Both the position numbers and the translations under genes were made by a program. Under the pieces are notes generated by a model. The model was given only the letters and a program-made list of their open reading frames with translations, was not told the DNA's origin and made no database searches. A stretch of 64,000 bases of DNA from Pseudothioclava sp033100795 (GTDB lineage: Bacteria; Pseudomonadota; Alphaproteobacteria; Rhodobacterales; Rhodobacteraceae). Position 1 is the stretch's first letter; each line of letters opens with the position of its first letter. The stretch covers positions 1,054,001 to 1,118,000 of the forward strand of contig NZ_JAWLVI010000001.1 in NCBI RefSeq assembly GCF_033100795.1, written 5' to 3'. Below are positions 1 to 8,872 of this stretch, one piece after another.

Positions 1-1610
1 TCGGCAAAGCCGTCGCCCGACAGATCGCCCTTGCCGCGCGCCTCAAGCCCGTTGAACAGATCGTCCAGCGTCTTCGCGGCCTCGGCACCTTGCAGGCGCA
101 GGGGCGCGGGTGCCATGTAGTTGTATTTGACGTCCGAGATGATCTGCCCATAGGCGCAAAGCCCCGAGGCGAGCTTGTTGACCATCACCTTGCCGATGCC
201 CATCTCGCGCGCCAGCGCCGTGATATGCGCCCCCGTCGCACCGCCCGCGCCCATCAGCACAAAGTCGCGCGGGTCATAGCCACGCTCGACCGACACCCGC
301 CGGATCGCATTGACCATGTTGTTGTTGACGATGGTGAACATGCCGTAGGCGGCCTTCTCGACCGAGATCCCCAGCGGGTCCGCCAGATGTGTCTGGATCG
401 CGGTGCGCGCCTTTTGCAGGTCAAGCGGCAGGCGCCCGCCCACAAGGCCATCGGCGTTCAGGTAGCCCAGAACAAGGTTCGCATCCGTCGTCGTAGGGCG
501 CTCGCCGCCCTGACCATAGCAGGCCGGCCCGGGTTCCGAGCCCGCCGATTGCGGACCCATCTGCATCAGCCCCATCTCGTCGATCCAGCCGATCGAGCCA
601 CCGCCCGCACCGAGCGTTTCGACCTGAATCATCGGAATACCAATGCGGTAGCGCAGGAAGTCGATGTTCTTGTTGACGTTGGCCTTGCCGTCTTTGGTCA
701 GCGTGATGTCGAAAGACGTGCCGCCCATATCGCAGGTGATGATGTTCTGATCCCCCCACGGGGCCGCCACATCCAGCGCGGCCTGCGGCGCCGACGCCGG
801 CCCCGAGTTGATCGCATAGACCGACTGGTCGGTCACGACCTTGCCAAGCGCCAGACCGCCGTTCGACTGGAAGTAGCGCACCGGATGCCTGGAGCCGAGT
901 TCACGGAAATAGGCGTCGATCGCCTCGACATAGCGCTGCAGGATCGGCGCGAGATAGGCGTTCACCACCGCCGTCGAGGTGCGGGTATATTCGCGCACCT
1001 GCGGATACAGCTGGCTGCCGATGGTCAGGCGCACATCGGGCATCATCTCGCGCACGATCCGGGCGGCGCGCGCCTCGTGCTCGGGGTGGAGCACCGACCA
1101 GACGAAGGACACGGCAACCGATTCAACCCCTTCCGACAGGAAGTAGCGGCAGGCCTCGCGCACGTCGTCCTCGTTCAGCGAGGTCTTGACCGACCCGTCC
1201 GAGATCACCCGCTCACGCACACCTTTGCGCAGGTGACGCGGCACCAGCATGGTTGCGGGCGGATAGTCGGGGTCATAGCGATAGCCGTCTTCCTTGTGGC
1301 CAAGGCGGATCTCGATGGAATCCTCGTGGCCTTTGGTTGCGATCAGGCCGGTTTTGGCGCCCGTGTGCGTGATCAGCGCGTTCAGGCCGACCGTCGTGCC
1401 GTTGATGCACAGATCCGAGTTCGAGACGATCTCTTGTGCGGTAAGGCCGATTTCTTCGGTGATCAGCTTCAGGCCGTTCTCGATAGCCTTGGTCGGCTGC
1501 GTGGGGGTGGAAAGCACCTTGAAAATCTGCACCGCGCCATCACGGTCGGCGAGGATGAAATCGGTGAAGGTGCCGCCGGCGTCGATGCCCAGACGATATT
1601 TGCTACGCAT
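1..1610 (-). CDS. hyuA: Hydantoinase/oxoprolinase family protein, subunit A (partial, C-terminus off the window)
   Basis: About 536 codons are visible; the 3' end lies outside the window. The N-terminus carries the acetate-kinase-like phosphate-binding motif GIDAGGTFTDF at residues 8-18, and a second motif, DMGGTSFD, lies near residue 290. Both are typical of the ATP-dependent hydantoinase/5-oxoprolinase/acetone carboxylase superfamily. The family hydrolyses or carboxylates small cyclic or ketone substrates at the expense of ATP; the actual substrate cannot be read from sequence. The ATG at 1610 is preceded by an AAAGGA ribosome site. It follows hyuB by 17 bases on the same strand, so the two are probably one operon encoding the two subunits. 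A cytoplasmic enzyme is expected, as no signal peptide is present. Confidence 0.9.
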   Translation of the reverse strand, partial: MRSKYRLGIDAGGTFTDFILADRDGAVQIFKVLSTPTQPTKAIENGLKLITEEIGLTAQEIVSNSDLCINGTTVGLNALITHTGAKTGLIATKGHEDSIEIRLGHKEDGYRYDPDYPPATMLVPRHLRKGVRERVISDGSVKTSLNEDDVREACRYFLSEGVESVAVSFVWSVLHPEHEARAARIVREMMPDVRLTIGSQLYPQVREYTRTSTAVVNAYLAPILQRYVEAIDAYFRELGSRHPVRYFQSNGGLALGKVVTDQSVYAINSGPASAPQAALDVAAPWGDQNIITCDMGGTSFDITLTKDGKANVNKNIDFLRYRIGIPMIQVETLGAGGGSIGWIDEMGLMQMGPQSAGSEPGPACYGQGGERPTTTDANLVLGYLNADGLVGGRLPLDLQKARTAIQTHLADPLGISVEKAAYGMFTIVNNNMVNAIRRVSVERGYDPRDFVLMGAGGATGAHITALAREMGIGKVMVNKLASGLCAYGQIISDVKYNYMAPAPLRLQGAEAAKTLDDLFNGLEARGKGDLSGDGFA

Positions 1611-1627
1611 TGAAAATGTCCTTTCGA

Positions 1628-3388
1628 TCAGAGGCTTGCGCCAGCTTTGCGGGCAGCGGCCGTGGCGGTTTCATCCACGGTGAGGGCTGCGGGATCCGAG
1701 ATGACGACGCCGTAATCGAGGCGCGCGCCTTCGACCGAGACGAGGCCATTGCGGATGTCGGAAACGACCTTATGGACATCGCGCTCGAACGGGTTGCCAT
1801 AGCCACCGCCGCCGGGGTTGATGTTGGCCGCGCGCTCGCCCGGACGGATGGTCTCGATCACGTTGTCGGTGATGATCTGGGTCGCGCCATCGCGGGTGAC
1901 CTCAAGCCGGCCGACCTTTTTCTCGACCATGGCGGATTTCGCGCCAGCCGCGCCCATCGCGGGGATGCGGCGACCTTCGCCAAAGGTGACAAGCGTCATG
2001 TCGCGGTCCAGCGGCTCGACCTCCCAACGCGTGCCCGAGCCACCACGGAACTTGCCCGCACCGCCCGAGTCCGTCATCAGCCCGTATTCGTGAATGATGA
2101 TCGGGTAGGAGTGCTCGAGCATCTCGATGTCGCCCGAGGTCAGCGCGCCAAAGCAGCACTCGGGGCCGCAGGCGTGCCAGCCATCCTGACTTGCGGTCGC
2201 CCCCGCCCCCGAGATGATCGAGGCCAGAACCATCGTCACATATTCCTCGTCGTGGCGCGTATCCCAGCCCGCGATGTTGCAGCCGTTCGCATGGCCCCAG
2301 CTGGCCGAGACCTTCTCGGGCGCGGCCTGTTCGAACGCCAGACGCACCGCATCGGTCAGCGTTTCCATCGGCGTGGTGGTGCAGTTCATGTGCGGCGCGG
2401 GGGATTGCGCGTTACACAGCGTCCCCTTCGGACCCATGTTCACCGTCACATTGCGATACAGCCCTTCGTTATAGGGCGGCGGCAATTGCGCGAACATCAT
2501 CAGGCCAAGATAGACGCCCGAATAGCTGTTCCCCTCGTAGGAGTTGATGAAATAGGGGATCTGCGGCGGGCTGGAGACCTCGATATGGCAGGTCTCGCCC
2601 TTGATCGTAACGGTGGCGGTGATGTCGAAGTCGCCAAAGCCGTGGCCTGCGTCCTCCAGCACAGCCGTGCCGGTATAGGTGCCGTCGGGAACCTTGGCGA
2701 TCAGGCTGTTCATATGGCGGTTGGCCATACCGAGGAGTTCCTCGATACAGTCCTGCACCACGTCCTTGCCGTACTTGTCCATCAGCGCGATCAGGTTGCG
2801 CGCACCGACCTGACACGCCCCGATCAGCGCGTTGAAATCCCCCTCCTGGTCGCGGCGCGCGCGCATGTTGACCAGAAGCATGTTCAGCACGTCATGGCGT
2901 GGCTTGCCCTGATCCCAGATCTTGATCGGCGGGATGCGCAGGCCTTCGGCGTAGATCTCTTTCGCAGCCGGGTTATAGCCCGCAGGCACCGGCCCACCGA
3001 TGTCGGTCAGGTGGCCCTTGCAGACCGTCCAGAACACCAGCTCGCCCTGATAGAACACCGGATAATACATGCAGGTGTCGATGATATGGCTGCCGCCGTA
3101 AGCGGGGTCGTTATGGAGGATCAGGTCGCCCTCGTTGATCTCGCCCTCGAAAAAGCGCGCGACCGATTTCATCGCGGGGATCAGCGAACCAAGGTGGATC
3201 GGGATATCCTGCCCTTGCAAGATCATCTCGGGCGTGTGGTTGAACAGCGCGGTCGAATAGTCATGCGCGAGGTTGAACACCGAGCTGCGCGCGGTCTTTT
3301 CCAGCGCCATCGTCATTTCGCGCTGCGTCGTTTCCAGAACGCCGCGCACGACGGAAAGCGTGATCGGGTCCACATGTCTTTTTGTCAT
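1628..3388 (-). CDS. hyuB: Hydantoinase B/oxoprolinase family protein, subunit B
   Basis: The product of 586 residues matches the usual length of HyuB-type subunits. It has the recognisable N-terminal block MTKRHVDPITLSVVRGVLE and an internal stretch LILHNDPAYGGSHI. A glycine-rich NPGGGGYGNPF segment lies in the C-terminal half; such segments are typical of the family. The start at 3388 is chosen over an upstream in-frame codon because GGAGG lies about 7 bases before it. It is the first gene of the hyuBA unit and is divergent from an AraC-type regulator 225 bases away, which suggests local substrate-induced control. Together with HyuA it would form an ATP-dependent cyclic-amide hydrolase or a carboxylase; which one is not decidable here. 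Confidence 0.9.
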   Translation of the reverse strand: MTKRHVDPITLSVVRGVLETTQREMTMALEKTARSSVFNLAHDYSTALFNHTPEMILQGQDIPIHLGSLIPAMKSVARFFEGEINEGDLILHNDPAYGGSHIIDTCMYYPVFYQGELVFWTVCKGHLTDIGGPVPAGYNPAAKEIYAEGLRIPPIKIWDQGKPRHDVLNMLLVNMRARRDQEGDFNALIGACQVGARNLIALMDKYGKDVVQDCIEELLGMANRHMNSLIAKVPDGTYTGTAVLEDAGHGFGDFDITATVTIKGETCHIEVSSPPQIPYFINSYEGNSYSGVYLGLMMFAQLPPPYNEGLYRNVTVNMGPKGTLCNAQSPAPHMNCTTTPMETLTDAVRLAFEQAAPEKVSASWGHANGCNIAGWDTRHDEEYVTMVLASIISGAGATASQDGWHACGPECCFGALTSGDIEMLEHSYPIIIHEYGLMTDSGGAGKFRGGSGTRWEVEPLDRDMTLVTFGEGRRIPAMGAAGAKSAMVEKKVGRLEVTRDGATQIITDNVIETIRPGERAANINPGGGGYGNPFERDVHKVVSDIRNGLVSVEGARLDYGVVISDPAALTVDETATAAARKAGASL

Positions 3389-3469
3389 TTCTGATCCTCC
3401 CAGGACAGCACGCCCCTCCGGCACGCCGTCTTCCGTGGATCAGGATTGCGAAACTCACCCCCTCTCGTC

Positions 3470-3518
3470 TTGACGCTGGAGGAACCAGAATTTGACGCCA
3501 GAACGCAGGATTTGACGC
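3470..3518. promoter_or_regulatory. Three TTGACGC direct repeats, candidate AraC-type operator
   Basis: TTGACGC occurs at 3470-3476, 3492-3498 and 3512-3518. The copies start 22 and 20 bases apart, so they fall on the same face of the helix. The longer word AACCAGAA also recurs at about 3483 and 3525. Tandem half-sites about two helical turns apart are the usual binding pattern of AraC-family proteins, and an AraC-type gene lies next door. The assignment as its operator, acting on hyuBA and/or on itself, is inference. Confidence 0.45.
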
Positions 3519-3613
3519 AGGGTGAACCAGAACTTGCTTCTGCGCGCACTCCCTGTGATTCCCTTTGGAGATTGGCGGGTTTCGGCTATCGTGGCGGCAG
3601 GGAGGACGATCAG

Positions 3614-4579
3614 ATGAAGGGCACGCTGCGTTTCACGACAGCGGGCGTAGAGCCACGCCTACGCTCAAGCGAATGGACGAAATTTGTCTCGGAAAGCTAT
3701 TTTCCGCTCGAACTGGATTTCCTCGATCCGCTGCATTTCAACGGGCAACTTTCGCGCACCTCTCTGGGCCATGTGGCGCTGTCGCGGCTGACCTCGGACC
3801 CCGCCTTGTATGAACGCCGCCGCGCCCATATCCGCGAGACCCGCGAGGAGGAATATCTGATCACCCTGCCCTGCGCGAGCTCGGTCAGGTTCCGCCAGAT
3901 GGGGCGCGAGGCGCGCTGCGAACCGGGCGGGTTTATCATCGAACGCGGGGACGAGCCCTACCGGTTTTCCTATGAACAAGCGAACGATCTGTGCGTGCTG
4001 AAGGTCGGGCGCAAGGCGCTGGCCGAACGCACACGCAACCCCGACCGGTTCTGTGCGCAAACCTTCAACGCGACGACCGGCACGGCCGGGCTGTTCGCTG
4101 CCATGGTCGGTCATGCGCAGGCGCAATCTGACAGGCTGTCGGCTGGCTCGAACGAGACCATCGGGCGGCAACTGCTTGAACTTCTTGGGCTTGCACTGGA
4201 TGAGGGGACGGATGCCAGCGACAGTTCGATCTCGGCGGTGCGGGCCGCGCATCTGGTGCGGATCGAACGTTTCATCCGGTTGAACCTGAAAAACCCCGAT
4301 CTGTCGCCCGACCTGATCGCGGGCGGCTGCGGCATTTCCAAGCGCTACCTGCATGACCTGTTCAAAGACCAGAACGGCACGGTGAACCAATATGTCCGCG
4401 ACCAGCGCCTGATTGCCGCGCGCGACCGTCTGCATGCCGCCCCCGATCTGTCGATTGCCGAGGTCTCCTACCGCTTCTGCTTTGCCGATCAGGCGCAGTT
4501 CTCGCGGTTGTTCAAAGCGCGCTTCGGGATGACACCGTCCGAGTTCAAGCGCCTTGCTTCGGGGGACATCCGCGCCTGA
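3614..4579 (+). CDS. AraC-family transcriptional regulator
   Basis: The product has 321 residues. The N-terminal part (about 20-190) resembles the AraC-binding-like domain of FeaR/NphR-type regulators. The C-terminal third carries two helix-turn-helix units: ISKRYLHDLF in the first, and IAEVSYRFCFADQAQFSRLF with FGMTPSEFK in the second, the classic AraC signature. The ATG at 3614 has GGGAGG upstream, whereas a longer in-frame reading from 3446 has no ribosome site and would run through the repeat region. It is divergent from hyuBA and probably regulates that operon in response to its substrate. It has no membrane segment or phospho-acceptor domain. Confidence 0.88.
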   Translation: MKGTLRFTTAGVEPRLRSSEWTKFVSESYFPLELDFLDPLHFNGQLSRTSLGHVALSRLTSDPALYERRRAHIRETREEEYLITLPCASSVRFRQMGREARCEPGGFIIERGDEPYRFSYEQANDLCVLKVGRKALAERTRNPDRFCAQTFNATTGTAGLFAAMVGHAQAQSDRLSAGSNETIGRQLLELLGLALDEGTDASDSSISAVRAAHLVRIERFIRLNLKNPDLSPDLIAGGCGISKRYLHDLFKDQNGTVNQYVRDQRLIAARDRLHAAPDLSIAEVSYRFCFADQAQFSRLFKARFGMTPSEFKRLASGDIRA

Positions 4580-4610
4580 GCCAAAGGCTTGCAGCACGCA
4601 AACCAAAACC

Positions 4611-4640
4611 CCGCGCGCGATGGGTAGTCGCGCGGTCGTA
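4611..4640 (+). terminator. Weak hairpin after the AraC-type gene
   Basis: CCGCGCG at 4611-4617 pairs with CGCGCGG at 4629-4635 around an 11-base loop. Only a short, mixed TCGTATTT follows rather than a clean T run, so termination here is plausible but weak. Confidence 0.3.
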
Positions 4641-4658
4641 TTTGCATAAGGGGGGAGT

Positions 4659-4735
4659 TGGTGGCGAGGGGGGGACTTGAACCCCCGACCCCACGATTAT
4701 GAGTCGTGTGCTCTAACCAGCTGAGCTACCTAGCC
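4659..4735 (-). tRNA. tRNA-Met (anticodon CAU), elongator
   Basis: The reverse strand folds into a 77-base tRNA with the 3' CCA encoded. It has a GCUC/GAGC D-stem, a 5-bp anticodon stem CACGA/UCGUG around the loop CUCAUAA, and the T-arm GGGGG-UUCAAGU-CCCCC. The body closely resembles the bacterial elongator tRNA-Met: GGCUA at the 5' end and ACUCAUAAU around the anticodon. It lacks the C1-A72 mismatch of initiator tRNA. The acceptor stem has one non-pair, U4 opposite C69. A tRNA-Ile2 with modified CAU is the alternative but fits less well. Confidence 0.93.
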
Positions 4736-4824
4736 ACTGCGCGGGGGATTAAGCCAGTGCGCGGCGAGCGTCAAGGACCGAATCGGGAAAAAATGCACAG
4801 CCCCCGTATTCTTCCCCGCAGCAC

Positions 4825-5397
4825 CTAGTAAACGGTCACCGGCGTCCCGACCGGCACTTTCTCGAACAGCGCGATCACATGGTCATTGACCATCCGCAGA
4901 CACCCGTTCGACACCGCATGTCCGATCGACGAGGGCGATGTCGTGCCATGAATGCGGATCGCGGTGTCATGCCCGTTCTGATACAGATACATCGCCCGCG
5001 CGCCCAAGGGGTTCTCGGGGCCGCCCGGCATCCCGTCAGCGTATTTTGCGTATTTCGGATCGCGCGCGATCATTTCGGGCGTGGGTTTCCAGCTTGGCCA
5101 CTCGACCTTGCGCCCGACGACCGCTTGGCCGCGAAACTTCAGCTCTTCCTTGCCGACCGCCACGCCATAGCGCATCGCCCGCCCCGGAGCCGTGATGTGA
5201 TAGAGATAGAACTTGTCCGACAGCACGATAATCGACCCGACCGCCAGCTCTTTCTTCACCCGCACCTCGCGCGGGTAATACTGGCTGGCAATCGGCCATT
5301 TCGGTGGCTGTTCGGCCGTTTCCACCGTTTCGGCCCATGCGGGCGCGCCGATCAGGGCGACGGCGGGAAGACTCATTAAAAAGGCGCGGCGTTCCAT
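4825..5397 (-). CDS. L,D-transpeptidase (YkuD domain), exported
   Basis: The product has 190 residues, with a signal peptide (MERRAFLMSLPAVALIGAPAWA, about 1-22) and a single YkuD catalytic domain. The active-site motif is complete: H150 in HGTTSPSS and C166 in SNGCLRM. Such periplasmic enzymes make 3-3 peptidoglycan cross-links or attach proteins to peptidoglycan, using the cysteine as nucleophile. The start at 5397 is preceded by GGAGAG 4 bases upstream; a longer reading would put 24 residues before the signal peptide. A small membrane-protein gene lies 90 bases upstream on the same strand. No LysM or peptidoglycan-binding domain is present. Confidence 0.9.
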   Translation of the reverse strand: MERRAFLMSLPAVALIGAPAWAETVETAEQPPKWPIASQYYPREVRVKKELAVGSIIVLSDKFYLYHITAPGRAMRYGVAVGKEELKFRGQAVVGRKVEWPSWKPTPEMIARDPKYAKYADGMPGGPENPLGARAMYLYQNGHDTAIRIHGTTSPSSIGHAVSNGCLRMVNDHVIALFEKVPVGTPVTVY

Positions 5398-5487
5398 CGG
5401 CTCTCCACGGGTTACATATGGTGAAAGGCTAGCAAATTTGCCCCTCATCCACAACCGCAGAGCGCGCAAACGCCGCGCCTGAACGGC

Positions 5488-5691
5488 TTATTTGAAGGCG
5501 CAGCCGACCGGCAGGCCGAGCTTGGAGAGAACCTTTGCCGCCGGGCAGAAACCGGTGATCGAGGATTGCAGCAGGTTCGCGCCGATAAACACGGTGAACC
5601 AGACAAAACCCGGATGGACGAAATGGGTGAGCACGACGCTCAACAGAACCATAACGCCGGCAAAGGCAAACATCGCGCGATCAATAGACAT
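5488..5691 (-). CDS. DUF2892 (YgaP-type) small inner-membrane protein
   Basis: This 67-residue protein matches the DUF2892 pattern: an N-terminal RAMFAFAGVMVLLSVVL helix, a second hydrophobic helix (VWFTVFIGANLLQSSITGF), then the typical CPAAKVLSKLGL tail. The family is often fused or linked to rhodanese domains and sulfur handling, but no rhodanese gene is near. The cysteine in GFCPAAK is the conserved family residue. The function is unknown. It is divergent from the lytic transglycosylase, and the AT-rich stretch between them probably holds both promoters. Confidence 0.85.
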   Translation of the reverse strand: MSIDRAMFAFAGVMVLLSVVLTHFVHPGFVWFTVFIGANLLQSSITGFCPAAKVLSKLGLPVGCAFK

Positions 5692-5740
5692 GGGAGAGAC
5701 TCCTCGACAGGGTTGATTAGGGTCCAGTTAGCACTCGCTC

Positions 5741-5768
5741 ATTATAAATTCAAGATTGCGAATATAAT
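5741..5768. promoter_or_regulatory. AT-rich divergent promoter stretch with two TATAAT words
   Basis: A TATAAT reads on the plus strand at 5763-5768, and another reads on the minus strand over 5746-5741. They would serve the transglycosylase (plus) and the DUF2892 gene (minus). No good -35 element is visible for either, so this rests on AT content and the -10 matches only. Confidence 0.3.
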
Positions 5769-5880
5769 ATTCTGTCTTCACACCATCGGCAAAACCGCGC
5801 CGAGGCAAGTGCGCGCCCCTTCCCCGCCACGGCGCAATCGCGCTATCTGGGCGCAGAGTAACCAGTGCCGGATAGCGCCC

Positions 5881-6366
5881 ATGCCCGTTTTTACCCGCCG
5901 TTTCTTCTGCCTCTCGGGGCTTGCGCTGGCTGCCTGTAGCGGGCCGGATGTGCAGGGGCGCAAATCGTCGGCGCGGTTGGGGGCAGGATATAACCCGCCG
6001 CTCTACCCCAATGAGACGGCAGAGCTGCGCAAGCTGATCAACCGCTCCGCCGATCACTACAAGGTGCCGCGCAGCCTTGTGCATCGCGTGATCCAGCGCG
6101 AAAGCGACTATCGCCCGCTCGCGCGCAACGGCCCCTATTACGGGCTGATGCAGATTTTGCCGCAAACCGCGCGGGGGATGGGGTTCAAGGGGCAGGCGCA
6201 AGACCTGCTGGACGCGGAAACCAACCTCAAATACGCGGTCAAATACCTGCGCGGCGCATGGATGTGCGCGGACGGGTCCGAAGAGCGCGCGGTAATGTGG
6301 TATGCGAAGGGCTACTACTACGAGGCCAAGCGGCGCGGCATCCTGAAGGAAACCGGCCTGCGCTGA
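5881..6366 (+). CDS. Lytic transglycosylase lipoprotein (SLT domain)
   Basis: The product has 161 residues. The N-terminus is a lipoprotein signal with the lipobox ending in C19 (LALAAC), so the enzyme is probably anchored to a membrane on the periplasmic side. The SLT fold is clear: catalytic E74 in IQRESDY, GLMQILPQTA at 88-97, and the later AVMWYAKGYYY segment. It cleaves the MurNAc-GlcNAc bond with formation of a 1,6-anhydro end. The domain is short but complete. The ATG at 5881 is chosen because the lipoprotein signal starts there; the upstream in-frame extension has no sensible sequence. The ribosome site is weak. The gene converges with the ABC permease gene one base after its end. Confidence 0.88.
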   Translation: MPVFTRRFFCLSGLALAACSGPDVQGRKSSARLGAGYNPPLYPNETAELRKLINRSADHYKVPRSLVHRVIQRESDYRPLARNGPYYGLMQILPQTARGMGFKGQAQDLLDAETNLKYAVKYLRGAWMCADGSEERAVMWYAKGYYYEAKRRGILKETGLR

Positions 6367-6367
6367 T

Positions 6368-8872
6368 CTACTCGCGCGAGCGCAGCACCCGTGCGGGCCG
6401 CGACGCCAAAGGGCGCAGCGCAAAGACCAGCCCCGCAAGTAGCGTCGTCACCGCGCCCCCCAGAACGATGGCAAGCGCGGGCACGGGCGCAAAGCGGTAG
6501 CGCGCCTCCATCACCAGATCGAGCACCGCCCATCCGGCCAGCGCACCAAAACCGATCGCCACCAGCCCCGCCGCCGCCCCCATCAGGGCCGCGCGGATTG
6601 CAAATGACGCCAGAATCGTGCGCCGTGTCGCGCCGAGTGTTTTCAGCATCGCCGCCTCCCACACGCGCCCTGCCTCGCCCGCCGCAGCCGCGCCGATCAG
6701 CACGACAAATCCGGTGAGCAAGGTTACGCCCGCCGCCAGCGAGGTCGCCTGCGCGATAGTCCCCAAAGCCTCGGTCACGCGGGCAATCGCATCGCGCACG
6801 CGGATCGCGGTGACATTCGGAAAGGTCTTGGCTACCGCGCGCAAAATCGCCGCCTCGTCTGCGGGATCGGCATAGATCGTCGCGATATGGGTATGCGGCG
6901 CGCCTTGTAGAGCCGACGGGTTCAGCGTCAGCACAAAGCCGATGCCGGCGGTCGAAAAATCGACATCGCGGAACGAGGTGATTTCGGCCTCGATGTCGCG
7001 CCCGAGGATATTGACGGTGATCTTGTCGCCCAGCTTCAGCCCCAGTTCCTGCGCCTCGGTCGCGGCAAAGCTGGCCTGCGGCGGGCCGGTGTAATCCTCG
7101 GGCCAGAAGGTGCCTGCGGTCAGCGCCTCGCGCGGGGTGGCGGCATAGGTCACGCCACGGTCGCCGCGCAGAACCCAATGCTCGCCCGCGACGTCCCGCG
7201 CGTTCTGGCCGTTGATTTCGGTGATCACACCGCGCAGCATGGGAGCCGTGTCGATCTTGTCGACCGTCCCAACATCGTCCAGAAGCGAAAGAAAATCAGT
7301 GCGTTGCGAGTTCTGAATATCGACCATGAAATAGGCAGGCGCCACATCGGGCAGGTCTTGCGCGATGGTGCTGCGAAGGGCCGCATCCACCTGCCCCACC
7401 GCCGCCAGAACCGAAAGCCCAAGCCCAAGCGAGAGGATCACCGAGGTCGCCTCGGAACGCGGAGCGCCAATGGCAGAGAGCGCCGCGCGCAGGGCCGGAC
7501 GCCCGCGCGCAATCGGGGCCAAAGCGCGTGCCAGCCGCCGCACGCCCCATGCAGCGCCCCACAAAATCACCAATGCAAGGGCAACGCCGCCAAGCGCGCT
7601 GGCGGACAGCACCGCCAGCCCCGAAAACCAGATCGAGGCCAGCACCAGCGCGCCGATCAGCGCCGCGATCAGGGCAAGCGCAGGCCATGACGGGCGCAAC
7701 GCCCGCCGCCCGTTGCGATAGAGCGCCGCCGAGCGCATCGCCGCCATCCGCGACAGCGGCCACAGCCCGAAAATCGCTGCAACCAGCCCACCGTAAACCG
7801 CCGCTTCGATCAGCGGCATGGGCGCGGCACGCAGGCTTACAGGGATTGGCAACGCGGCCTTGATGGCTCCGGCAGCGGCGAAAACCATGCCCAAAGCCAG
7901 CACCAGCCCAAGCGCCACCCCGATCAGTGACAAAACCCCAAGCTGCCACAAAAACACATTGCGGATCGTGGACGGGGCCGCGCCCAATGCGCGCAGCGTG
8001 GCGATGGTCTGGCCCTTGCGCTCCAGCCATGCCGAGACCGAAGCCGAAATCCCGACCCCGCCCACGGCCAGCCCCGCAAGGCCCACCAGCACCAGAAACG
8101 AGCCAAGCCGCGTCACAAACCGGTCGGCCCCGGGGGCTGCGCGCGTGCGGTCGCGCCAGCGCATCCCCGCCCCCTCGAACCGCGCTTCGGCGGCGGATTT
8201 CAGCGCGTCCAGATCTGTGCCTTCTGGCAGGGTCACGCGGACTTCGGTTTCATACAAAGACCCCGGCGCCAGAAGCGGCGTCCCCTCCAGCGCGGCCAGC
8301 GACACAATCGAACGCGGACCAAGCCCGATGCCTGCCCCCGTCGAATCCGGTTCGCGGGTGATCGCGGCGAGATAGCGAAACGGCAGCCCCGCAAGCGTCA
8401 CGCTGTCGCCAATGGCCAGCCCTAGGCGGTCGGCCAGAATGGTATCCAGAAAAATCCCCGGAGTGCCAGCCTCTGGCAGCGCCGACACCGGCACGTCGGG
8501 CGAAAGCTCCAGCGCCCCCATCAACGGGTGCGCCCCATCGACCGCCTTGACCTGCGTCAGCGCGGTCTCGAACCTGTCGCCCTCGCCCACGCTTAACATC
8601 GAGCGGAACTCGACCACCTCGGAGACGCGGGCCGCATGTCCTTCGATCCAGTCGCGCTCCTCGGGCGTCGGGCGGCGGTAGGTGAACCCGTATTGCGCGT
8701 CGCCCCCCAAAAGCACGGCGCCCTGATCGGTCAGCGCCTCACGGATCGCGCCGCGCACCAACCCGACCGAGGCGATCGCCGCCACCCCAAGAACGAGGCA
8801 CAAAAGGAACACGCGAAACCCTCGGATGCCGCCACGCAACTCGCGCAGGGCGATGCGCAAAGACAGGCTCAT
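6368..8872 (-). CDS. ABC transporter permease, YbbP-like (two FtsX domains)
   Basis: The product has 834 residues, the length of YbbP-type permeases. It has an N-terminal membrane helix (FRVFLLCLVLGVAAIASVGLV) and a large periplasmic MacB-like region. A first FtsX four-helix group spans about 260-390, further helices lie near 400-460, and a second periplasmic region is followed by a C-terminal FtsX domain at about 700-830. It pairs with the ATPase encoded immediately upstream, whose stop overlaps this start (ATGA). Such systems act as mechanotransmission or lipoprotein-related machines rather than simple importers. In E. coli the same pair lies divergent to tesA, exactly as here, which supports the identity. 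The substrate is unknown. Confidence 0.88.
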   Translation of the reverse strand: MSLSLRIALRELRGGIRGFRVFLLCLVLGVAAIASVGLVRGAIREALTDQGAVLLGGDAQYGFTYRRPTPEERDWIEGHAARVSEVVEFRSMLSVGEGDRFETALTQVKAVDGAHPLMGALELSPDVPVSALPEAGTPGIFLDTILADRLGLAIGDSVTLAGLPFRYLAAITREPDSTGAGIGLGPRSIVSLAALEGTPLLAPGSLYETEVRVTLPEGTDLDALKSAAEARFEGAGMRWRDRTRAAPGADRFVTRLGSFLVLVGLAGLAVGGVGISASVSAWLERKGQTIATLRALGAAPSTIRNVFLWQLGVLSLIGVALGLVLALGMVFAAAGAIKAALPIPVSLRAAPMPLIEAAVYGGLVAAIFGLWPLSRMAAMRSAALYRNGRRALRPSWPALALIAALIGALVLASIWFSGLAVLSASALGGVALALVILWGAAWGVRRLARALAPIARGRPALRAALSAIGAPRSEATSVILSLGLGLSVLAAVGQVDAALRSTIAQDLPDVAPAYFMVDIQNSQRTDFLSLLDDVGTVDKIDTAPMLRGVITEINGQNARDVAGEHWVLRGDRGVTYAATPREALTAGTFWPEDYTGPPQASFAATEAQELGLKLGDKITVNILGRDIEAEITSFRDVDFSTAGIGFVLTLNPSALQGAPHTHIATIYADPADEAAILRAVAKTFPNVTAIRVRDAIARVTEALGTIAQATSLAAGVTLLTGFVVLIGAAAAGEAGRVWEAAMLKTLGATRRTILASFAIRAALMGAAAGLVAIGFGALAGWAVLDLVMEARYRFAPVPALAIVLGGAVTTLLAGLVFALRPLASRPARVLRSRE

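Noticed and set aside
1..3388. hyuAB region as a horizontally acquired island
   Set aside because: Composition looks like the surrounding genes, and no integrase, repeat or tRNA-linked junction is seen; the tRNA-Met nearby is intact without a flanking duplicate.
90..3394. Long plus-strand open frames opposite hyuA and hyuB
   Set aside because: They are arginine/histidine-rich antisense readings of a high-GC coding strand, without ribosome sites or family motifs; the minus strand encodes clear HyuA and HyuB.
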